From: Flagellimonas meridianipacifica
Lineage (GTDB): Bacteria; Bacteroidota; Bacteroidia; Flavobacteriales; Flavobacteriaceae
Assembly (NCBI RefSeq): GCF_003001695.1
Contig: NZ_PVYX01000001.1
Coordinates: forward strand, 1,116,001-1,180,000
Reading direction: 5' to 3'
DNA: 64,000 nt
Below the pieces are notes generated by a model. It worked only from the letters and a program-made list of their open reading frames with translations. It was not told the DNA's origin and searched no databases. Below, in pieces: positions 45,516 to 53,718 of the stretch (positions are counted from its first letter, which is position 1; each line of letters starts with the position of its first letter). The translations under genes and the position numbers were made by a program.

Positions 45516-46006
45516 TTTGTATCGATTATGTGTACTAAACTCATTTGACTCGGGTCAATCTCTTTTTCAGATTTGACAAGCTTTGAATCTTTTGTCATGT
45601 CAATAAGGATGGCAACTATTTTTTCCTGCGAAGCAGAGGCATGATTTAAAAATAGATGGCGTCCTATCGAGTTGTTGTGTAAATCCATTGCTCGGGCCAA
45701 AGGGCTGTTTACAAACGCTTCCTCATGCCAATCCGTGGCTTTTTTTGCCCAACTATTCAATTTGTCCTTATTGGAACTCCAACGCAAACAAAAACGGGCA
45801 ATCAAAATATTCCAGAGCGCATGTCTAAAAGCGTTGGCAGGGCCATTTTCATAGTGGGCCTTTCCAAAATACTCAGTTGACAATTTCAAACACTTTTTTG
45901 TTGCGGAAATCGTAGGGATAACAAAAAGAGGATGCGTAACGGCAAGAATAAAAACTCGCCAGATATTTTTGGCACCTACATTTCGTAAAGCCCTAGCTAT
46001 GTTCAC
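45512..46006 (-). CDS. DUF6973-like protein inside the hem operon
   Basis: A 164-residue protein without signal peptide. A hydrophobic segment near residues 17-32 ([14 protein letters not shown]) is the only possible membrane contact. The family core has [20 protein letters not shown] and [10 protein letters not shown], His-rich helical motifs that I associate with the DUF6973 group; the assignment is moderate. Its stop and start overlap hemF and hemE by 4 bases each, so it is firmly part of the hem operon and expressed with it. A role in haem synthesis or handling is possible but unproved. Confidence 0.65.
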   Translation of the reverse strand: MNIARALRNVGAKNIWRVFILAVTHPLFVIPTISATKKCLKLSTEYFGKAHYENGPANAFRHALWNILIARFCLRWSSNKDKLNSWAKKATDWHEEAFVNSPLARAMDLHNNSIGRHLFLNHASASQEKIVAILIDMTKDSKLVKSEKEIDPSQMSLVHIIDTK

Positions 46007-47028
46007 TCCTGATATTCCTTTACAGTTTCAATAAAGGCTTGAGCGTTTTCCAAGGGAATATTGGGTAAAATTCCGTGACCTAAATTCACTATGTACTTGT
46101 CCTTGCCAAACTCATTGATCATTTGGTGAACCATTCTTTTGATTGTCTCAGGTGGAGATAGTAAACGGGCAGGGTCAAAATTTCCCTGTAGGGTGATGTT
46201 CCCCCCCGTTAGATAGCGAGCATTCATTGGAGAACATGTCCAATCCACTCCCACTGCAGAAGCGCCAGAGTTGGCCATTTCCTTGAGGGCAAACCAGCAT
46301 CCTTTTCCAAAAACGATTACAGGGGCATCTTCTTTTAAGGCATCAACAATTTGCTGAATATATTTCCATGAGAATTCTTGATAATCCACAGGGGACAACA
46401 TTCCACCCCAAGAGTCAAATACTTGTACCGCATTTACCCCTGCTTTCACTTTGGCCTTTAAATATGCAATGGTTGTATCTGTTATCTTTTGGAGTAATGC
46501 GTGAGCGGCTTCGGGTTGGGTAAAACAAAATCCTCGAGCTTTATCGAAGCTTTTGCTTCCTTGTCCTTCAACGCAATAACAAAGAATGGTCCAAGGAGAC
46601 CCTGCAAAACCAATTAAAGGAATTTCATCTTCCAATTTTTCTTTAGTCATTTTAATGGCATCCAACACATAACCCAAAGCAGATTCTACCTCAGGAACTA
46701 TAACGCTATCCAAATCAGAACCCTTTCTGATGGGATTAGGTAGATAAGGACCAAAGTTGGGTTTCATTTGAACCTCAATGTTCATAGCCTGTGGGATCAC
46801 CAGAATATCACTGAAAAGAATCGCGGCGTCCATTCCATAACGGCGAATGGGCTGCACGGTAATTTCCGAAGCCAATTCGGGAGTTTGACAACGTGTGAAA
46901 AAATCGTACTTCTCCTTTAATTCCATAAATTCCGGCAGGTATCTTCCTGCTTGCCGCATCATCCATACAGGAGGTCTGTCCACAGTTTCTCCCTTAAGGG
47001 CCCTTAGAAATAAATCGTTTTTTATCAT
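46003..47028 (-). CDS. hemE: Uroporphyrinogen decarboxylase
   Basis: Converts uroporphyrinogen III to coproporphyrinogen III. The 341-residue enzyme has the active-site arginine region [31 protein letters not shown] with the key Asp, [19 protein letters not shown], and [10 protein letters not shown]. Length is normal. It overlaps hemD by 4 bases and the DUF6973-like gene by 4 bases. Confidence 0.97.
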   Translation of the reverse strand: MIKNDLFLRALKGETVDRPPVWMMRQAGRYLPEFMELKEKYDFFTRCQTPELASEITVQPIRRYGMDAAILFSDILVIPQAMNIEVQMKPNFGPYLPNPIRKGSDLDSVIVPEVESALGYVLDAIKMTKEKLEDEIPLIGFAGSPWTILCYCVEGQGSKSFDKARGFCFTQPEAAHALLQKITDTTIAYLKAKVKAGVNAVQVFDSWGGMLSPVDYQEFSWKYIQQIVDALKEDAPVIVFGKGCWFALKEMANSGASAVGVDWTCSPMNARYLTGGNITLQGNFDPARLLSPPETIKRMVHQMINEFGKDKYIVNLGHGILPNIPLENAQAFIETVKEYQE

Positions 47029-47699
47029 TTTCTTTTAAAGTGTTTAACGACCTGCACCAATACATTTTCCACCGTAGGCTTATTGGCTATGATAATATTG
47101 TCACTGTACTTTTTTGCTTCTTGAGCGGTAGTTTCTCCAATACAGAAAAGAGGGGTTTTTGGCAAGCTATTTAATCTTAAAAAGCTTTTTATGCCACTTG
47201 GGCTATAAAAAAGATAGCCGTCAAAATTTGTGTTGAAATTCTTTTCTTTCAATAAGGTGTTGTATCCTTGAATTTCTTGATACTGAACGTTATATTTTGA
47301 AAGTAGGTCTGGAATATCATTTCGCCTTAAATTTCCAGAAATAAAAATAAACCGATTGGTCTTATATTTTGAAATTATTAAACTTCCTAATAATGAAGCG
47401 CTTAAAGTCATTTCTGCAACTAAAAATCCTGAATCTTCAAGAAATCGTTTGGTTTTCTCTCCAACACAATAAAAACGAAATACATTCTTAGGTTGGTTAT
47501 TGGTGTTAGCGTTGAATGCTTTCAAAAACGACTTTGCTCCGTTCTTGCTTGTAACGATAACATGGGTGGAATAATTTGGAATTTCAAAATCCAGCAATGA
47601 AATATTTAGGGCATCATATTCCACAAATCCAATTCCTGAATTTAGTAGTAATTCCTTTTGTGGGAGAGTCAATATTCTAGTGGATAGCACTGTTTTCAT
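47025..47699 (-). CDS. hemD: Uroporphyrinogen-III synthase
   Basis: Closes hydroxymethylbilane with ring D inversion to give uroporphyrinogen III. The 224-residue protein has the low-conservation HemD fold; visible marks are [55 protein letters not shown] and [13 protein letters not shown]. The identity rests on these plus position between hemC (23-base overlap) and hemE (4-base overlap). It is somewhat shorter than E. coli HemD. Confidence 0.93.
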   Translation of the reverse strand: MKTVLSTRILTLPQKELLLNSGIGFVEYDALNISLLDFEIPNYSTHVIVTSKNGAKSFLKAFNANTNNQPKNVFRFYCVGEKTKRFLEDSGFLVAEMTLSASLLGSLIISKYKTNRFIFISGNLRRNDIPDLLSKYNVQYQEIQGYNTLLKEKNFNTNFDGYLFYSPSGIKSFLRLNSLPKTPLFCIGETTAQEAKKYSDNIIIANKPTVENVLVQVVKHFKRK

Positions 47700-48606
47700 C
47701 TCTAATGGCCTGCATTAAGGCATCTCCACCTTTATTTAAAATATCCTTTGCGCAATTTTTCCCAAAATCTTCGATGTCATCTAGGGATATCGACTTTTCT
47801 ATTTCGAGTTTTTGTTTACCATCCAAAGAAAAAAGAACCCCTTTAAAGGCCAAAGTACTATCTTGAATTTGAGCCAAAGCACCTATAGGTGCGGTACAGC
47901 CACCTTCGAGTGTGCGCAAAAACTCCCGTTCTACTTTAGTTTCCATCTCGGAAGGAGCATGATTGATTTGGGACAGGATTTGTCGGCAATGGGTGTCTTT
48001 TTCCAAAGTCACAACTACCATGGCGCCTTGCGCTGGAGCAGGAATCATCCAATCGAGAATTACGGCATCTTTTGGCATTAATTTGATACGCTCCAAACCC
48101 GCTTGTGCGAAGATAGCACCTTGCCAATCGTTTTCAATAAGTTTCAATAAACGGGTGTTTACATTACCTCGTAAATCAACCACATTATGGTTCGGGTATT
48201 TATGGAGCCATTGCGCTTTTCTTCGTAAACTCCCCGTAGCGATGGTAAAGCTATTCTCGTGGTTTTCTAAAAAATCGGCTCCTTTATGTACCAAAATATC
48301 ATGAGCAACCGCACGCTCTAGAACGGCACTTTGCACGATGCCTTTAGGCAATTGCGTAGGTACATCTTTCATGGAATGGACCGCTATGTCAATCTGACCC
48401 TTTAAAAGAGCAACGTCTAAAGTTTTGGTAAAAATTCCCGTAATCCCCAATTCATAAAGCGGCTTATCCAAAACTTGATCACCGGTTGAGGTAATGGGTA
48501 CCAAGATAGTGTCATGGCCAAGAGCCTCTAGTTTGGCTTGTACAGTTTTTGCCTGCCAAAGGGCCAATTCGCTTTCGCGAGTACCAATTCTTATGATTTT
48601 ACCCAT
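47677..48606 (-). CDS. hemC: Hydroxymethylbilane synthase
   Basis: Polymerises four porphobilinogens. The 309-residue enzyme has RIGTRESELALWQA at the start, HSMKDVPTQLP, the conserved SLRRKAQ and LRGNVNTRL arginines, and the dipyrromethane-cofactor Cys237 in LEGGCTAPIGA. It overlaps hemA by 16 bases and hemD by 23 bases; the overlaps imply coupled translation. Confidence 0.97.
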   Translation of the reverse strand: MGKIIRIGTRESELALWQAKTVQAKLEALGHDTILVPITSTGDQVLDKPLYELGITGIFTKTLDVALLKGQIDIAVHSMKDVPTQLPKGIVQSAVLERAVAHDILVHKGADFLENHENSFTIATGSLRRKAQWLHKYPNHNVVDLRGNVNTRLLKLIENDWQGAIFAQAGLERIKLMPKDAVILDWMIPAPAQGAMVVVTLEKDTHCRQILSQINHAPSEMETKVEREFLRTLEGGCTAPIGALAQIQDSTLAFKGVLFSLDGKQKLEIEKSISLDDIEDFGKNCAKDILNKGGDALMQAIRDENSAIH

Positions 48607-49859
48607 TCAGAATCAATTTCTAATTGAAATATTTCTTGGATTAGGGCTAAGCTGTTCTCTGGGTCGGACTCTGATTTTCGCAGATGATTGGCAAATTGTT
48701 TGGTGATTTTTTGAATAATGCGATCAGAGATGATTTCAGCCTGATTTTGATCAAAATCGTTCAATTTTTTGGAATGAAAATCAATTTCCTCTGCCTTCAT
48801 GACCTTTAGTTTCTCTTTTAAGGCATTGATGACAGGAGCAAATTTGCGAGATTCCAACCATTTTAGAAAATCACTTTTGACGTGGGAAATGATTTCCTCC
48901 GCATGGGGGATAAACTCTTTTCTTCTTTCCAAAGTCTCGTCCGTTACTTGGGATAACTGGTCCAAATGAACCAAGGATACATTTTCCAAGTCAAGAACAT
49001 CATCCGAAACATTTTTAGGAACGGATAAGTCCAAAATGAGCAAAGGTTTCTTTGGGTGAATCAAGGCCTTTGACACTGTTGGTAATTGTGCTCCTGTGGC
49101 AACCACCAAAACATCCGCTTTTCTGATTTCAGGTTGGAGCTCAGCATAATCCTTAACAGTCAATTTAAATTTGCCCGCTACAGCCTCCGCCTTTTGACGT
49201 GTTCTATTGATTAAGGTGATATGGGAATTTTCAGAATGCTTTATAAGATTCTCGCAGGTATTCCTTCCAATTTTGCCGGTTCCAAAAAGGAGAATGTTCT
49301 TTTCAGAGATATTTGGAACGTTGTCCAAGATGTATCTGACCGATGCAAATGCCACCGAGGTGGCTCCGGAAGAAAGCTCGGTTTCGTTTTTAATGCGTTT
49401 GCTGGCTTGAATCACCGAATTGCACAACCTTTCCAAAAAAGGATTGGTCATATCATGTTTTTTGGCTCTGTAGAATCCTTGTTTAATCTGACTTATGATT
49501 TCGAAATCACCCAAAATCTGACTGTCCAACCCAGTGCCTACCTTAAAAAGATGACTTATGGCGTTGTGATTCTTGTAGATATATGCGACTTCCTGAAATT
49601 CTTCTACAGTGCCCTGGGTTTGGTCACAAAGAATTTTGATAAGTTGATAAGGATGTTGGGCAAAGCCGAAGAGTTCTGTACGGTTACAGGTAGAAATTGC
49701 CAATAATCCATCGGTTCCTTGTGCCTTGGCATTTTTCATTATCTCATCTATGGCTGGAACATCCAAGCTGAATTTACCACGGGTGTGGGCATCCGCTTTT
49801 TTGTAGCTTAACCCTATGGCGTAGAAAGAGCTATGTTTGGAAACGTGATAATTTCTCAT
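48591..49859 (-). CDS. hemA: Glutamyl-tRNA reductase
   Basis: First committed step of haem synthesis by the C5 route, reducing glutamyl-tRNA to glutamate-1-semialdehyde. The 422-residue protein has the catalytic Cys58 in ISTCNRTELFG, the Rossmann motif LLFGTGKIGRNTCENL, and a C-terminal dimerisation helix region. It leads the hem operon. The partner hemL is not in this window and must be elsewhere. Its regulatory region is shared with the divergent AraC gene. Confidence 0.97.
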   Translation of the reverse strand: MRNYHVSKHSSFYAIGLSYKKADAHTRGKFSLDVPAIDEIMKNAKAQGTDGLLAISTCNRTELFGFAQHPYQLIKILCDQTQGTVEEFQEVAYIYKNHNAISHLFKVGTGLDSQILGDFEIISQIKQGFYRAKKHDMTNPFLERLCNSVIQASKRIKNETELSSGATSVAFASVRYILDNVPNISEKNILLFGTGKIGRNTCENLIKHSENSHITLINRTRQKAEAVAGKFKLTVKDYAELQPEIRKADVLVVATGAQLPTVSKALIHPKKPLLILDLSVPKNVSDDVLDLENVSLVHLDQLSQVTDETLERRKEFIPHAEEIISHVKSDFLKWLESRKFAPVINALKEKLKVMKAEEIDFHSKKLNDFDQNQAEIISDRIIQKITKQFANHLRKSESDPENSLALIQEIFQLEIDSEWVKS

Positions 49860-49878
49860 ACCTGAGTAAAACTCGCCA

Positions 49879-49901
49879 CAAAAATATATGGTGTATATTT
49901 G
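49879..49901. promoter_or_regulatory. Palindromic overlapping divergent -7 elements (hemA/araC)
   Basis: AAATATA (49882-49888), five bases, TATATTT (49894-49900) is a perfect inverted repeat. On the minus strand 49886-49879 reads TATTTTTG and on the plus strand 49894-49901 reads TATATTTG; both match TAnnTTTG, so the hem operon and the AraC gene may use facing promoters here. The hemA leader would be only about 14 bases. Confidence 0.5.
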
Positions 49902-50015
49902 AAAAAATAACGCTGAAAGAACTAATAATAACAGTTCCTGTTCAATTCATTCCTTTTTCCGCTGAAAATTTTGGAAGTATAATAATTAAGGGCTTTTTAA
50001 AGAATTATTGAATTA

Positions 50016-50034
50016 ATTTAGAGTGATTCTAAAT
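50016..50034. promoter_or_regulatory. Fur-superfamily-like palindrome upstream of the AraC gene
   Basis: ATTTAGA (50016-50022), GTGAT, TCTAAAT (50028-50034) is a perfect 7-5-7 inverted repeat. It agrees in 13 of the 14 defined positions with TTTAGAA-N3-TTCTAAA, the iron control element of the Fur-family regulator Irr in rhizobia. It lies 33 bases before the AraC start and 157 bases from hemA. Iron- or haem-responsive control is inference. Confidence 0.5.
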
Positions 50035-50067
50035 AGATTTTCAAAGTAAAAATACTATATCGTTAAA

Positions 50068-50946
50068 ATGAAAAATGTCGCTAAAGGTACCTATGAGGAA
50101 ATCTTGATTGAAGATGGATTTTATGTCCTGAAAATTCAAAATGAGACCGAAGATAAAGCCTTGGTGGAAAGGGAGATAGACAGTTCTTTCATCCAATTTC
50201 ATTTTTGTTTGAAAGGGAGTTCCCAGTTTTTGTTCAATCAAGGAAATTATCACTTGGAAGTGAATGAAGAAAACTCATTGTTGCTCTACAATACCCAAAA
50301 GGATTTACCCTTAAACTTGATAATGCAGCCAAATTCGTGGTTATTATCCGTGGTTATGACCATTCGAAAGTTTCATTCCCTTTTTTCCAGTGAAGCCGGA
50401 TACATTCCTTTTCTCAGCGATGAATTTGCTGAAAAGAAATATTACTCCCAAGAAGTGGTCTCGCCAGCGATAGCCGTTGTATTGAGCCAGTTGATGAGCT
50501 ACAACCTCCATCCTTTCATGAAAGAACTTTATGTAAAGGGAAAAGTGTATGAGCTTATTTCGCTATACTTCAATAAAGCTCAAGATGCAGATTTGGAACA
50601 GTGTCCTTTTTTGGCCGATGAAGATAATGTTCGACGTATAAAAATGGCGAAGGAAATCATCATAGCGCGCATGTCGGAACCTCCAACACTGGCAGAACTT
50701 TCGGAAGAAATTGGATTAAGCTTGAAAAAACTCAAAGAAGGTTTCAAACAGATTTATGGAGACTCTGTTTTTGGTTTTCTGTTCGATTATAAAATGGATT
50801 ACGCCAGGAAAATGTTGGAAACGGGCAAGCATAATGTAAACGAAGTGGGATTAAAGGTGGGCTATAGCACGGCGAGTCATTTCATTGCTTCCTTTAAAAA
50901 GAAGTATGGAACCACGCCTAAAAAATATTTATCTTCATCAGTCTAA
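50068..50946 (+). CDS. AraC-family transcriptional regulator
   Basis: A 292-residue regulator. The N-terminal ~165 residues are a beta-rich effector domain (SFIQFHFCLKGSSQFLFNQGNYHLE). The C-terminal AraC domain has two helix-turn-helix units: PPTLAELSEEIGLSLKKLKEGFKQIYG and NVNEVGLKVGYSTASHFIASFKKKYGTTPKKYL. It is divergent from hemA with a shared control region containing two palindromes. In flavobacteria this AraC-next-to-hemA arrangement recurs, which suggests iron- or haem-linked control, though the effector is unknown. 11 bases before the ThuA gene. Confidence 0.9.
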   Translation: MKNVAKGTYEEILIEDGFYVLKIQNETEDKALVEREIDSSFIQFHFCLKGSSQFLFNQGNYHLEVNEENSLLLYNTQKDLPLNLIMQPNSWLLSVVMTIRKFHSLFSSEAGYIPFLSDEFAEKKYYSQEVVSPAIAVVLSQLMSYNLHPFMKELYVKGKVYELISLYFNKAQDADLEQCPFLADEDNVRRIKMAKEIIIARMSEPPTLAELSEEIGLSLKKLKEGFKQIYGDSVFGFLFDYKMDYARKMLETGKHNVNEVGLKVGYSTASHFIASFKKKYGTTPKKYLSSSV

Positions 50947-50957
50947 ACCTAATTCTG

Positions 50958-51722
50958 ATGAAACAGGCTTCCATTTTTTTTGCATTTCTTTTTGTTCTTT
51001 CTCTTTTTGTAACTGCTCAAAACAATCCAGAGAATGATGGGGATCAAGGTATAAAAACACCAGATTTTGTGCTTGCTTTTACAAAAACCACCGGATATCG
51101 GCATAAATCTATCGAAAAGGGGGTCCATACATTACGGCAGTTGGGAAGGAAAAACAATTTCATCGTTCTTCAAACGGAGACTTCGGAAGATTTTAACGCA
51201 CAAAACTTAAAAAATTACAAACTGGTTGTTTTTTTGAGCACTACCCAAGATGTCTTGAACAATCAACAACAAAGGGTATTTGAAAACTATATCAAATCAG
51301 GAGGTAGTTTCTTGGGAATTCATGCAGCTGCCGACACGGAATACGATTGGGCGTGGTATGGCAAATTGGTCGGGGGTTATTTTGAAAGTCATCCTAACGA
51401 CCCCAATGTACGTAGTGCGAAGATTGATGTACTTTCCAAAGAACACGCTTCAACCGCACATTTAGATGATTCTTGGAGCAGAAACGATGAATGGTACAAT
51501 TACAAAAACATTAATCCTAATATTTCTGTGCTGCTAAACTTGGATGAGACCAGCTATGAAGGGGGAACTAATGGTGAAAATCATCCTATAGCCTGGTACC
51601 ATGAATTTGATGGAGGAAGGGCCTACTATACGGGAGGTGGCCATACGGAAGAATCCTTTGATGAACCTGATTTTAGACAACACCTATTGGGCGCTATTTT
51701 ATGGTGTTTGGGAAGAGAGTAG
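50958..51722 (+). CDS. Secreted ThuA-domain protein
   Basis: A 254-residue exported protein. Signal peptide residues 1-21 (ending FVTAQ). The ThuA (trehalose utilisation) fold is marked by LAFTKTTGYRHKSIEKGVHTLRQLG, LVVFLSTTQDVLNNQQQRVFENYIKSGGSFLGIHAA, and HPIAWYHEFDGGRAYYTGGGHT. ThuA proteins share the class I glutamine amidotransferase-like fold; several take part in sugar catabolism. Eleven bases separate it from the AraC gene. It overlaps the convergent DUF1460 gene by 24 bases at the 3' ends. Confidence 0.9.
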   Translation: MKQASIFFAFLFVLSLFVTAQNNPENDGDQGIKTPDFVLAFTKTTGYRHKSIEKGVHTLRQLGRKNNFIVLQTETSEDFNAQNLKNYKLVVFLSTTQDVLNNQQQRVFENYIKSGGSFLGIHAAADTEYDWAWYGKLVGGYFESHPNDPNVRSAKIDVLSKEHASTAHLDDSWSRNDEWYNYKNINPNISVLLNLDETSYEGGTNGENHPIAWYHEFDGGRAYYTGGGHTEESFDEPDFRQHLLGAILWCLGRE

Positions 51723-52562
51723 GGTAGGTCTTGCTACAATTATTCCGGTATTGCTTTTTATTTTTTTGAGATAGTCCACCAAGGGTTCTTTGGTAATGGT
51801 AACGCTTCCTGAAGTTGAAGCGTGAAGTAAATGGACTCTACCATCAACTCGAATGGCGAATCCGGTATGGGTCACATCCAAACCCTTAATGGAAGTTGCC
51901 AAGGCAATGATATCGCCATCTTGGATATGTGCTTCTTGGGCTTCAATTTGATTTTGAGGCAAAATGCATAGCGATTCTTTTGCCAAGTCCGATTCAACTT
52001 TAAGTATATTTTCATAATTGGTGTCATCAGCCAGAAAAGGGTAAAGATTCCTGTGTGTACCCATAAAATTGATGGGTTTTTGAATGATTTCACCTCCAAG
52101 TTCAGGAGTGATGTCTTCTACCAGACCAATAGATTCGTTATTTCTTATCCAATCCGTAAAGTAGTGCAAACGAGAGGAGTACCCATTCATTTCTCCATTT
52201 CTATACCGAACGGTTTCTAATTTTTTTGCAAAATCTAGAAACAAATGCTTATCTCCTTTAATTTGAAGACCAAAAGCCAAAACATTTTCCACAAAAGTGG
52301 TGCAATCCAATCCTCTCAAATTAATGACCAAGGTTTCCTTTGTTCCAACTTCCAAAGTTTTTTCCACATAAGGAGTACCCAAAAAGGATTTCCCAATGGC
52401 CACTATGCTGTCGCCAAGAGATGAGGTTCGGATATGCTTTATCTGATTCAACTTCTTTTCAAAAAGGATGGAATCTTCAGTGGCACATGTAATTTGGCCC
52501 ATCAATGGGTTTAAAAAGAGACCGGACAAAAGAAGGAAAAAACAAAAACGGACCATATTCAA
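51699..52562 (-). CDS. DUF1460 N-acetylmuramoyl-L-alanine amidase-like protein
   Basis: A 287-residue exported protein of the DUF1460 family (NlpC/P60-related fold). Signal peptide residues 1-22 (ending NPLMGQ). Active-site candidates are Cys in NLRGLDCTTFVENVLAF and His in VTHTGFAIRVDG. The segment SFLGTPYVEKTLE is a family mark. Predicted to cut or modify peptidoglycan or muropeptides in the periplasm. Convergent overlap of 24 bases with the ThuA gene. Confidence 0.88.
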   Translation of the reverse strand: MNMVRFCFFLLLSGLFLNPLMGQITCATEDSILFEKKLNQIKHIRTSSLGDSIVAIGKSFLGTPYVEKTLEVGTKETLVINLRGLDCTTFVENVLAFGLQIKGDKHLFLDFAKKLETVRYRNGEMNGYSSRLHYFTDWIRNNESIGLVEDITPELGGEIIQKPINFMGTHRNLYPFLADDTNYENILKVESDLAKESLCILPQNQIEAQEAHIQDGDIIALATSIKGLDVTHTGFAIRVDGRVHLLHASTSGSVTITKEPLVDYLKKIKSNTGIIVARPTLLSSQTP

Positions 52563-52648
52563 GTTGCAATGAAAGCTAAATTAAAGTTATCTATGGAATT
52601 ATAAGGAAACTAATTCACCCTTTCCCATACATTTTGAGCTTCAAGCCC

Positions 52649-52656
52649 TATTTTTG
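52649..52656 (+). promoter_or_regulatory. -7 element before hemH
   Basis: TATTTTTG at 52649-52656 matches TAnnTTTG exactly and lies 30 bases before the ATG at 52687. The earlier in-frame start at 52654 overlaps this element and cannot be used if it is the promoter. No TTG is at ideal -33 spacing. Confidence 0.55.
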
Positions 52657-52686
52657 CGGGACAATACAAAAATTGATTTTCTTGCT

Positions 52687-53718
52687 ATGAAAGGTGTATT
52701 ATTGGTCAATTTGGGATCACCGGATAGTCCCACTCCAAAGGATGTTAAACCCTATTTGGATGAATTTCTGATGGACGAACGGGTTATTGATGTTCCCAAA
52801 CTATTTAGAAATCTGCTAGTAAGGGGCATAATTCTTCAAACAAGACCAAAAAAGTCAGCAGAAGCCTACTCCAAGATATGGTGGGATGAGGGTTCTCCAC
52901 TTATCGTAATTTCTGAACGATTTACTGAAAAAGTTCGTAAACATACCAAAATGCCTGTCGCCTTGGGCATGCGTTATGGCTCAATGAGTATCAAAAATGC
53001 ATTGCAAGAGTTAAAGGATAAAGGAGTGGATGAGGTATTGCTGGTGCCGCTTTATCCGCACTACGCCATGTCTTCTTATGAGACAGTGGTTGTAAAAGCT
53101 ATGGAAGTGCAGCAAACATTTTTTCCTGAAATGCACTTGACCACGCTTCCCGCATTTTATAAAAACTCAGATTACATCAAAGTGTTGAGCGAAAGTATTG
53201 CTGAAGGATTGAAGGATTTTGAATATGACCATATTCTGTTTTCCTATCACGGTATCCCAGAAAGACATATCCGGAAATCTGACCCAACAAAATTCCATTG
53301 TAAAATAGATGGAAATTGTTGTAAGGTAAATTCAGTGGCGCACCATACCTGTTACAGACACCAGTGTTATGATACTACGGAGTTGGTAAAAGAACATCTG
53401 GATTTACCTGAAGATAAAGTCAGTTCTTCGTTTCAATCCCGCTTGGCGGGTGATCCGTGGTTGAAACCATACACCGATTTTGAGTTTGAACGTCTGGCTA
53501 AAGAAGGCAAAAAAAGACTTGCGGTCATTACTCCGGCATTTGTAAGTGACTGCCTGGAAACTCTAGAAGAAATTGCCATGGAAGGCAAAGAGCAGTTTGA
53601 AGAAGCTGGAGGGGAACACTACATACACATACCATGTTTGAACGATAGTGATGCTTGGGTATCCCTTATGGCCCAGTGGGTCAACGAATGGGAGGCCAAG
53701 AAAACGTTGCCCGTTTAG
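52687..53718 (+). CDS. hemH: Ferrochelatase
   Basis: Inserts Fe2+ into protoporphyrin IX to make haem. The 343-residue protein starts MKGVLLVNLGSPDSP, the typical HemH start, which supports ATG 52687. The catalytic His188 lies in FSYHGIPERHIRKSDP. The C-terminal part has FQSRLAGDPWLKPYTD and TPAFVSDCLETLEEI. A cysteine-rich insert (Cys205, 211, 212, 222, 227) follows the active site and may bind an Fe-S centre. The gene is separate from the hem operon and directly adjoins the MATE gene (stop TAG, then ATG). Confidence 0.96.
   Translation: MKGVLLVNLGSPDSPTPKDVKPYLDEFLMDERVIDVPKLFRNLLVRGIILQTRPKKSAEAYSKIWWDEGSPLIVISERFTEKVRKHTKMPVALGMRYGSMSIKNALQELKDKGVDEVLLVPLYPHYAMSSYETVVVKAMEVQQTFFPEMHLTTLPAFYKNSDYIKVLSESIAEGLKDFEYDHILFSYHGIPERHIRKSDPTKFHCKIDGNCCKVNSVAHHTCYRHQCYDTTELVKEHLDLPEDKVSSSFQSRLAGDPWLKPYTDFEFERLAKEGKKRLAVITPAFVSDCLETLEEIAMEGKEQFEEAGGEHYIHIPCLNDSDAWVSLMAQWVNEWEAKKTLPV

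Noticed and set aside
49221..49706. 160-codon plus-strand frame opposite hemA
   Set aside because: Antisense shadow of a strongly conserved gene; the translation has no recognisable fold and no promoter.
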